Of a DNA stretch of 11,779 bases, positions 7,665-11,779 are shown in pieces. Source of the DNA: Ilumatobacteraceae bacterium. Lineage in GTDB: Bacteria > Actinomycetota > Acidimicrobiia > Acidimicrobiales > Ilumatobacteraceae. The translations under genes were made by a program, and so were the position numbers. The DNA lies in assembly GCA_007117775.1 (NCBI GenBank), contig SKFX01000160.1:1-11779 (forward strand), read 5' to 3'. Below the pieces are notes generated by a model. The model had not been told where the DNA came from. It ran no database searches and saw nothing but the letters and a program-made list of their open reading frames with translations. Every line of letters starts with the position of its first letter. The stretch's first letter is position 1.

Positions 7665-7688
7665 ATTCTAGGGTCGCGGTAGCGTCAA
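7665..7688 (-). promoter_or_regulatory. Possible gmd promoter
   Basis: On the minus strand TAGAAT (7670 to 7665) is a good -10 match, and TTGACG (7688 to 7683) resembles a -35. The spacer is only 12 bp, too short for a housekeeping promoter, so either the -35 is fortuitous or the promoter is an extended -10 or alternative-sigma type. A leader of about 60 bases to the ATG at 7596 would result. Confidence 0.4.
7669..7674 (+). promoter_or_regulatory. Possible -10 for the GT4-cofD operon
   Basis: TAGGGT (TANNNT type) lies 32 bases before the ATG at 7707 and overlaps by two bases the TAGAAT box read leftward toward gmd. No clear -35 is present. If both boxes are real, the two divergent promoters would compete for the same site. 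Confidence 0.3.
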
Positions 7689-7706
7689 CGGGCAGGTTCC
7701 TCCATC

Positions 7707-8828
7707 ATGCGCATCGCTGTCGACACCAGTCCCCTCCACGGCCACCGCACCGGTGTGGCGGTGGCCGCAGCTGAACTGCTCGATGGGCTGCGCGCCCACG
7801 AGGGGGTGGAGCCGGTCCCCTATGTCGTCAGTTTCCGTGCCCGGCTCGACGACGGTGAGCGCCGGCTGCGGCTGCCGGCAGCCGCCGCGACCCGGCTGTG
7901 GTCGCGAATCGACCGGCCCCGGGCCGATCGATGGCTCGGCGATGTCGATCTGATCCACGGCACCAACTACACCGCTCCCCCGAGTCGACGCCCGACGGTG
8001 ATCTCGGTGTACGACTGCTGGTTCCTCGCACATCGCGAACTCGCGAGCGCTCCGGTGGCGCGCGCCGGTCGTGCGCTGCGTCGCGCCGCACAACGCGGCG
8101 CGACGATCCATGTCAGTTCCCATGCCACCGCCGAGGTGGCCCGCTCACTGCTCGACACCGATCGCATCGAGGTCATCCACCTCGGCCCACCGCGCCTCGA
8201 TGCATCGGCCATCGAGCCCGCAGACGCCGAGGCCGACCTCGTCCCCTCGGTCACCGGCGGTGCACCGTTCATCACCGCGATCGGCACCGTGGAGCGACGC
8301 AAGGGCATCGTCGACCTCATCGACGCGTTCGCGCTCGTCGGTGCCGATGAACCCGATCTGCATCTGGTGATCGCCGGCGCGCCCGGTGATGACCAGGGCC
8401 GCCTCGAACAGCGCATCGCTGCTGTGCACACCGATCTGCGATCGCGGATCCATGTCCTCGGAGCGGTCAGTGACGCGACCAAACAGCGGCTGCTCAGCAA
8501 CGCCACCGCGCTCATCTACCCATCGCTCGACGAGGGGTTCGGGTTCCCGATCCTCGAGGCCCAGGCCCACGGACTGTGCGTGGTCGGCACCCGTGCGGGG
8601 TCGATACCAGAAGTCGGCGGCGACGGGATCGAGTTGTGCGCCCACTCGGACCCGGGTGATCTGGCAGCCGCCATTCGACGCGTCGTCACCGATTCGGCGC
8701 GCCGTGCCGACCTCGTGGCCGCCGGTCGAACCAATCTGGACCGCTTCGACTGGGACCGAACGGTCAGCGAGTTCATCTCGCTGTATCGCCGAGTCATCGA
8801 CGAACACACAGGAAGTGTCTCACCGTGA
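7707..8828 (+). CDS. GT4-family (GT-B) glycosyltransferase
   Basis: A 373-aa cytoplasmic glycosyltransferase with the two-domain GT-B pattern. The N-terminal half contains MRIAVDTSPLHGHRTGV and IHGTNYTAPP (83-92), followed by VISVYD, as in bacterial mannosyltransferases of WbaZ/MtfB type. The C-terminal half contains IGTVERRKG (192-200, donor-phosphate contact) and the EX7E signature DEGFGFPILE with E276 and E284, then GSIPEVGGDG. It retains configuration and probably uses a GDP-sugar, an inference supported by gmd and the GDP-mannose pyrophosphorylase nearby; donor and acceptor are not proven. The ATG at 7707 has only a weak GGCAGG ten bases upstream. Its stop overlaps the GTG of the following mini-ORF (GTGA), so it is the first gene of an apparent operon with cofD. 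Confidence 0.87.
   Translation: MRIAVDTSPLHGHRTGVAVAAAELLDGLRAHEGVEPVPYVVSFRARLDDGERRLRLPAAAATRLWSRIDRPRADRWLGDVDLIHGTNYTAPPSRRPTVISVYDCWFLAHRELASAPVARAGRALRRAAQRGATIHVSSHATAEVARSLLDTDRIEVIHLGPPRLDASAIEPADAEADLVPSVTGGAPFITAIGTVERRKGIVDLIDAFALVGADEPDLHLVIAGAPGDDQGRLEQRIAAVHTDLRSRIHVLGAVSDATKQRLLSNATALIYPSLDEGFGFPILEAQAHGLCVVGTRAGSIPEVGGDGIELCAHSDPGDLAAAIRRVVTDSARRADLVAAGRTNLDRFDWDRTVSEFISLYRRVIDEHTGSVSP
8810..8815 (+). promoter_or_regulatory. Ribosome-binding site for the mini-ORF
   Basis: AGGAAG inside the 3' end of the GT4 gene lies nine bases before GTG 8825. It is well placed to start translation exactly at the GTGA stop/start overlap, and is the main evidence that the mini-ORF is translated. 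Confidence 0.5.
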
Positions 8829-8887
8829 ACCAACCCACCGACACCACCACCGACACCACCACCGACACGACCGGGAGCACATCATGA
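8825..8887 (+). CDS. 20-codon Thr/Asp-repeat mini-ORF between GT4 and cofD
   Basis: A GTG-started frame encoding MNQP, three TDTT units and GSTS (20 aa), too short for ordinary gene finders. Its GTG overlaps the GT4 stop (GTGA) and its TGA overlaps the first ATG of cofD (ATGA). It has its own AGGAAG site nine bases upstream. It does not look like a folded protein; the likeliest role is a translational coupler that carries ribosomes from GT4 into cofD, or a remnant of an earlier cofD N-terminus. Proline/threonine content alone gives no attenuation signal, and no hairpin was recognised. It could also be fortuitous, since Thr/Asp codons arise readily from an ACC/GAC-rich tract. Confidence 0.4.
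   Translation: MNQPTDTTTDTTTDTTGSTS
8837..8872 (+). repeat. Three 12-bp tandem repeats ACCGACACCACC
   Basis: Units start at 8837, 8849 and 8861; the third has one change (C to G at 8869). The period is a multiple of three, so copy-number change would keep the mini-ORF frame while altering the distance between the GT4 stop and the cofD start. Such tracts can expand or contract by slippage. Confidence 0.7.
8873..8877 (+). promoter_or_regulatory. Ribosome-binding site of cofD
   Basis: GGGAG lies six bases before ATG 8884 and nine before ATG 8887. It supports either of the two consecutive ATG codons as the cofD start. Confidence 0.55.
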
Positions 8888-9861
8888 TGACCGACGCTGA
8901 GCTGGCGACCCCCGTGGCGGTGCTCGCCGGCGGTGTCGGCGCGGCGCGGTATCTCAACGGCCTGCTCTCGGTCATCGACGCGGCCTCGGTCACCGCGGTG
9001 GTGAACACCGCCGATGACACCACCTTGCACGGCCTGAGGATCTGTCCCGATCTCGACACCGTCACCTACACCCTCGCCGGCGCCATCGACCCGGATCGTG
9101 GTTGGGGTCTCGCCGGTGAGACATGGGCGGCGATGGAGGCCCTCGAGCGCTACGCATCGGTGATCCCGCAGGGCTCTGATGCCGGTGTGACCTGGTTCGG
9201 CCTCGGCGATCGCGACCTCGCCACCCATCTGTATCGCAGTGCCCGCCTCGCCGAGGGAGCCACGCTGAGTGAGGTCACCGCCGAGATCGCCACCGCATGG
9301 GGTCTCGGGCTCGCGATCCTGCCGATGAGCGATGATCCCGTCGCCACCCGTCTGCTGACCGTCGACGGACGCGATCTCGCCTTCCAGGAGTACTTCGTGC
9401 GCGATCGCCATGATGTCGCCATCGCCGAGGTGCGCGTCGAGGCCACAGCGGCGCGCCTCGGTGACGCGGCCCGCACAGCGCTGCGCGATGCGGCGGTGGT
9501 GGTCATCGCGCCGTCCAATCCGCTGGTCTCGATCGGGCCGATCCGCGCCCTCGACGGCGTCGATGAATTGCTCGCGTCGCGACGGGACTCGACGGTGGCG
9601 ATCTCGCCGATCGTGGGCGGTCGCGCCCTCAAAGGCCCCGCCGCACGACTGCTCGACGAACTCGGACATGAGGCCTCGGTCGTCGGCGTGGCCCAGATCT
9701 ACCGGTCCATCGCCGGCACGTTGGTCATCGACCATGCCGATGCCGACCGCGCCGGTGAGATCGAGGATCTCGGGATGCGCTGTGTCATCACCGACACCGT
9801 CATGTCGACTCCTCAGATCGCCGCGGAGCTGGGTCGGATCAGTCTGGTATCGACGCTCTGA
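8884..9861 (+). CDS. cofD: CofD/FbiA, 2-phospho-L-lactate (or PEP) transferase of F420 biosynthesis
   Basis: A 325-aa cytosolic enzyme that joins the activated three-carbon phospho-acid (LPPG, or the enolpyruvyl form EPPG in mycobacteria) to the deazaflavin Fo, giving F420-0 or dehydro-F420-0. Family landmarks run the full length: nucleotide-binding LAGGVGAARY (14-23), NTADDTTLHGLRICPD (41-56, metal/substrate Asp pair), WFGLGDRD (104-111), LPMSDDPVATRL (146-157), FQEYFVR (168-173), IAPSNPLVSIGPI (208-220) and SPIVGGRALKGPA (241-253). Length is normal for the family. The start is ATG 8884 or 8887 behind GGGAG; ATG 8884 overlaps the mini-ORF stop. No cofE/fbiB or cofC follows. Instead the 3' end overlaps a convergent gene by 23 bp. 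It implies that the host makes F420. In actinobacteria the true donor is probably the PEP-derived compound, by analogy with mycobacterial FbiA. Confidence 0.93.
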   Translation: MMTDAELATPVAVLAGGVGAARYLNGLLSVIDAASVTAVVNTADDTTLHGLRICPDLDTVTYTLAGAIDPDRGWGLAGETWAAMEALERYASVIPQGSDAGVTWFGLGDRDLATHLYRSARLAEGATLSEVTAEIATAWGLGLAILPMSDDPVATRLLTVDGRDLAFQEYFVRDRHDVAIAEVRVEATAARLGDAARTALRDAAVVVIAPSNPLVSIGPIRALDGVDELLASRRDSTVAISPIVGGRALKGPAARLLDELGHEASVVGVAQIYRSIAGTLVIDHADADRAGEIEDLGMRCVITDTVMSTPQIAAELGRISLVSTL

Positions 9862-10777
9862 AGGCTTCGATCCCCTCGGCCAGGGTGGTCCACGGCGACC
9901 ATTCGAGGTGGATCCGCGCCCGCACCGGAGAGACCGCGAAGCGACCGAGTCCGTCGACGGGTTCGGGGATGAACTCTGGTTCAGCACCCGAACCACCCGA
10001 GATCAGCTCCCACAGATCGAGCATCGATGTCTGCTGGCCGGTGCCGATATTGACCACCAGACCACCACCGCGGCCACCGGCGCGCGCGAGTGCATCCACG
10101 ACATCATCGATGTAGATCAGATCGCGGGTCTGGCGGCCGTCGCCGGTGATCGTCGGCGATATGCCACCGCGGGCCGCCGCCAGCATCTCAGCCACCACCC
10201 CGCGCCGCTGGCGCGGACCGTAGACACTGGACAGTGCCGCCACGGTGAACTCCATCGCATAGGTGCTGCGATACCAGTCGAGGGTGTCGATGATGGCGCG
10301 CGCCACCGCGCCGCGCACCCCCCGCGGCGTCACTGCGGCCTCTTTGATCGGCAGATCGCGCGCCGCTGGCGACCCGTAGAGCACGGTGGCGGGCAGGACC
10401 ACGACCACCTTCGCGACACCGGCGCGTCGGGCTGCATCGAGCACCGTGACCACCCGCGACAATCCCCCGGCGGTCTCAGCCGGCCCCGCTGAGGCATCGG
10501 GGAGGGTCGCCAACATGTAGAGCACCGACGGCGGTCGCATCTCCAACAGCGACGCGGCCTCATCGGCGGCGGCATCGAGGTGATGGATCGTCAACGACAG
10601 CTCTGAGTTGCGAGCGAGGCCCCGGGCCACAGCGAGATTGGCGAACGATCCCGATGAGAGGTCATCGATCACGTCGATCACCCGGTGCTCGGTGAGCAGG
10701 CGCTCGACGAGATGCGAGCCGATGAACCCCGCTCCGCCGACGACCGTCAGACGCTCATCAGTTCGGGTAGCGCTCAT
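9839..10777 (-). CDS. Epimerase/dehydratase-like SDR protein, apparently lacking the catalytic triad
   Basis: A 312-aa extended-SDR protein. The NAD(P)-binding motif VGGAGFIGSH (13-22) is intact, as are late-domain signatures VYGPRQ (185-190), GDGRQTRDLIYIDDVVDA (212-229) and NIGTGQQTS (243-251). However, the catalytic region departs from the family. Where active enzymes read SSxAVYG, this has LPATVLYG (128-135), and where they read PYGxSK, this has PRGVRG (151-156), so the Tyr-x3-Lys pair is Arg-x3-Gly and the Ser/Thr is probably Ala130. The protein may bind a nucleotide sugar or cofactor without normal catalysis, or use another mechanism. The start ATG 10777 gives MSATRTDERLTVVGG, lies 20 bp inside the upstream gene and has GGTGGTGG just upstream; a longer frame reaching 10834 was rejected because its extra part is within the upstream gene. 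Substrate is unknown; operon context suggests a GDP-mannose-linked role. Confidence 0.8.
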   Translation of the reverse strand: MSATRTDERLTVVGGAGFIGSHLVERLLTEHRVIDVIDDLSSGSFANLAVARGLARNSELSLTIHHLDAAADEAASLLEMRPPSVLYMLATLPDASAGPAETAGGLSRVVTVLDAARRAGVAKVVVVLPATVLYGSPAARDLPIKEAAVTPRGVRGAVARAIIDTLDWYRSTYAMEFTVAALSSVYGPRQRRGVVAEMLAAARGGISPTITGDGRQTRDLIYIDDVVDALARAGGRGGGLVVNIGTGQQTSMLDLWELISGGSGAEPEFIPEPVDGLGRFAVSPVRARIHLEWSPWTTLAEGIEAFRASIPD

Positions 10778-11759
10778 CGGCCACCACCGTATGCGCTGGG
10801 ACCACCCCGTCGATGCCAACCACACAGCGCTCAATGCGCGCCCCGGTGCCGACGCGGCCCATCACGATCGAATCGGTGACCACCGCAGCGTCGTCGATGA
10901 CGGCCCCCGACAGGATCACCGAGCCGTCGAGCACCGCCTCGCGACCGACCACCGCACCGTCGGCGACGAGCGATCGATCGAGACGTGCGCCGGGGTCCAC
11001 GGCGGCGCCGGGCGCCACGGCGTGAATCGACCCGGCCGGGAACCCGGGCCGCACACCGCCGATGAGATCGAGATTGGCCTGCAGATAGAGCTCAGGCCGG
11101 CCAGCGTCGAGCCAATAACGATCCGTCGCCCAGCCGTACAGGTCACCGGACTCGACCAGGACCGGGAAGGTCTCGCGCTCGACCGATACCCGACGGTGGT
11201 GCGGAATCAGATCGAGCACCGATGCCTCGAGCACATAGGTGCCGGCATTGATCAGGTTCGAGGTGGTCTCACCGGGTGCGGGCTTCTCCACGAAGCGTTC
11301 CACACGGCCCTCGGCGTCGAGTTCCACCACCCCGAAGGCCGACGGATCGGCGACCGGTGTCAGATGGATGGTGCCGCGACCGCCGAAGCTGTGATGGCGG
11401 CGCACCAACTCGGCGATATCGAGATCGCTGATCACATCCCCGTTGGCGACCACGAAGGTGTCATCGATCCCCGCGAAGCGCGCCGCGAATGCGATCGCCC
11501 CGGCGGTATCGAGAGGTTCGGGCTCCACCGCATAACGCAGTGCCACCGCACCGCAACGGCCATCGGGAAATGCCTCGATGAAGGGTTCGGGTCGGAATCC
11601 GAGCGCCAAGGTGGCCTCGGTGACACCGGCGGCCTCGAGATTGCTGAGCAGCCGCTCGATCATCGGACGGTGCCCGATGGGCAGCATCGGTTTGGGGACG
11701 GTGTCGGTGAGGGGTTGCAGCCGTGTGCCGCGGCCCCCGACCAGGACCACGGCGCGCAT
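10758..11759 (-). CDS. Mannose-1-phosphate guanylyltransferase-like nucleotidyltransferase
   Basis: A 333-aa cytosolic sugar-nucleotide pyrophosphorylase. The N-terminal NTP-transferase domain (1-~235) has GGRGTRLQPLT (8-18), KPMLPIG (23-29), the metal-site NGD (106-108), VEKP (157-160), NAGTYV (171-176) and RYWLDAG (214-220). The C-terminal half (~243-325) is a left-handed beta-helix with hexapeptide-type repeats (VAPGAAVDPGARLD, SVILSGAVIDD), ending DERYPN. This two-domain plan matches the actinobacterial GDP-mannose pyrophosphorylases (ManB/RmlA2 type), and gmd in the window would consume its product. Glucose-1-phosphate specificity (dTDP- or UDP-type) cannot be excluded from sequence alone. 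The ATG 11759 shares its A with the TGA of an upstream frame (TGATG), and the 3' end overlaps the epimerase-like gene by 20 bp, so all are probably co-transcribed. Confidence 0.88.
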   Translation of the reverse strand: MRAVVLVGGRGTRLQPLTDTVPKPMLPIGHRPMIERLLSNLEAAGVTEATLALGFRPEPFIEAFPDGRCGAVALRYAVEPEPLDTAGAIAFAARFAGIDDTFVVANGDVISDLDIAELVRRHHSFGGRGTIHLTPVADPSAFGVVELDAEGRVERFVEKPAPGETTSNLINAGTYVLEASVLDLIPHHRRVSVERETFPVLVESGDLYGWATDRYWLDAGRPELYLQANLDLIGGVRPGFPAGSIHAVAPGAAVDPGARLDRSLVADGAVVGREAVLDGSVILSGAVIDDAAVVTDSIVMGRVGTGARIERCVVGIDGVVPAHTVVADERYPN

Positions 11760-11779
11760 CAGTCGTCCGATCCGTCCCC
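11759..11779 (-). CDS. Possible C-terminal end of an upstream gene (partial)
   Basis: On the minus strand, the last six complete codons before a TGA at 11761-11759 read GDGSDD, and that TGA overlaps the ATG of the nucleotidyltransferase gene (TGATG). The same junction type joins the GT2 and DUF5719-like genes. Only about 20 bases are visible, so the identity of the gene cannot be judged. Confidence 0.35.
   Translation of the reverse strand, partial: GDGSDD

Noticed and set aside
8815..8883. His/Arg-rich N-terminal extension of CofD from GTG 8815
   Set aside because: The possible ribosome site abuts that GTG with no spacing, the His tract comes from the 12-bp repeat read in another frame, and ATG 8884/8887 have a well-placed GGGAG.
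8794..9996. 400-codon open frame on the minus strand across cofD, longer than cofD itself
   Set aside because: It is an antisense shadow in GC-rich DNA: Arg/Asp/His/Gly-rich, with no recognisable domain, while the opposite strand carries every CofD motif.
10778..10834. Longer start for the epimerase-like protein
   Set aside because: The added residues are within the beta-helix domain of the upstream gene and precede an ordinary SDR N-terminus; ATG 10777 is directly before the Rossmann strand.

Overview
The window is high-GC DNA with dense, overlapping genes and an actinobacterial style. An F420-biosynthesis gene (cofD/fbiA) sits among mannose-nucleotide and glycan-assembly genes, as in many Actinobacteria. 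In Mycobacterium, fbiA-fbiB lie beside whiB2 and a mannose-1-phosphate guanylyltransferase gene. Acidimicrobiia or a related deep-branching actinobacterial lineage is a reasonable guess, but no ribosomal or other phylogenetic marker is present to prove it.

Layout: (1) Positions 1-5028, minus strand, form a tightly coupled operon: a 1128-aa glycosyltransferase-2/polytopic membrane fusion, then a 495-aa anchored exported protein built of four repeats (DUF5719-like), then the N-terminus of a small membrane-anchored protein cut by the window edge. (2) Positions 5029-5246 are a divergent control region with four 11-bp tandem repeats, a 10-bp palindrome and a second 11-bp direct-repeat pair. (3) Positions 5247/5271-6572, plus strand, encode a 12-helix MOP-type polysaccharide flippase. 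(4) Positions 6595-7596, minus strand, encode GDP-mannose 4,6-dehydratase (gmd). (5) Positions 7597-7706 are a short divergent promoter region. (6) Positions 7707-9861, plus strand, hold a GT4 glycosyltransferase, a 20-codon Thr/Asp-repeat mini-ORF locked between its neighbours by GTGA and ATGA overlaps, and cofD. (7) Positions 9839-11779, minus strand, hold an apparent mannose-1-phosphate guanylyltransferase, a coupled SDR 'epimerase' that appears to lack its catalytic residues, and the last codons of a further upstream gene. This operon converges on cofD with a 23-bp 3' overlap.

Taken together, most genes suggest a surface-glycan pathway: GDP-mannose synthesis, its conversion to GDP-4-keto-6-deoxymannose, cytoplasmic glycosyl transfer, flipping across the membrane, and membrane or extracytoplasmic processing. 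F420 biosynthesis shares the locus. No CRISPR array, transposase, tRNA or rRNA was seen. The points most worth following up are the degenerate epimerase, the mini-ORF between GT4 and cofD, the 11-bp repeat array, and the four-repeat exported protein with exactly two cysteines.
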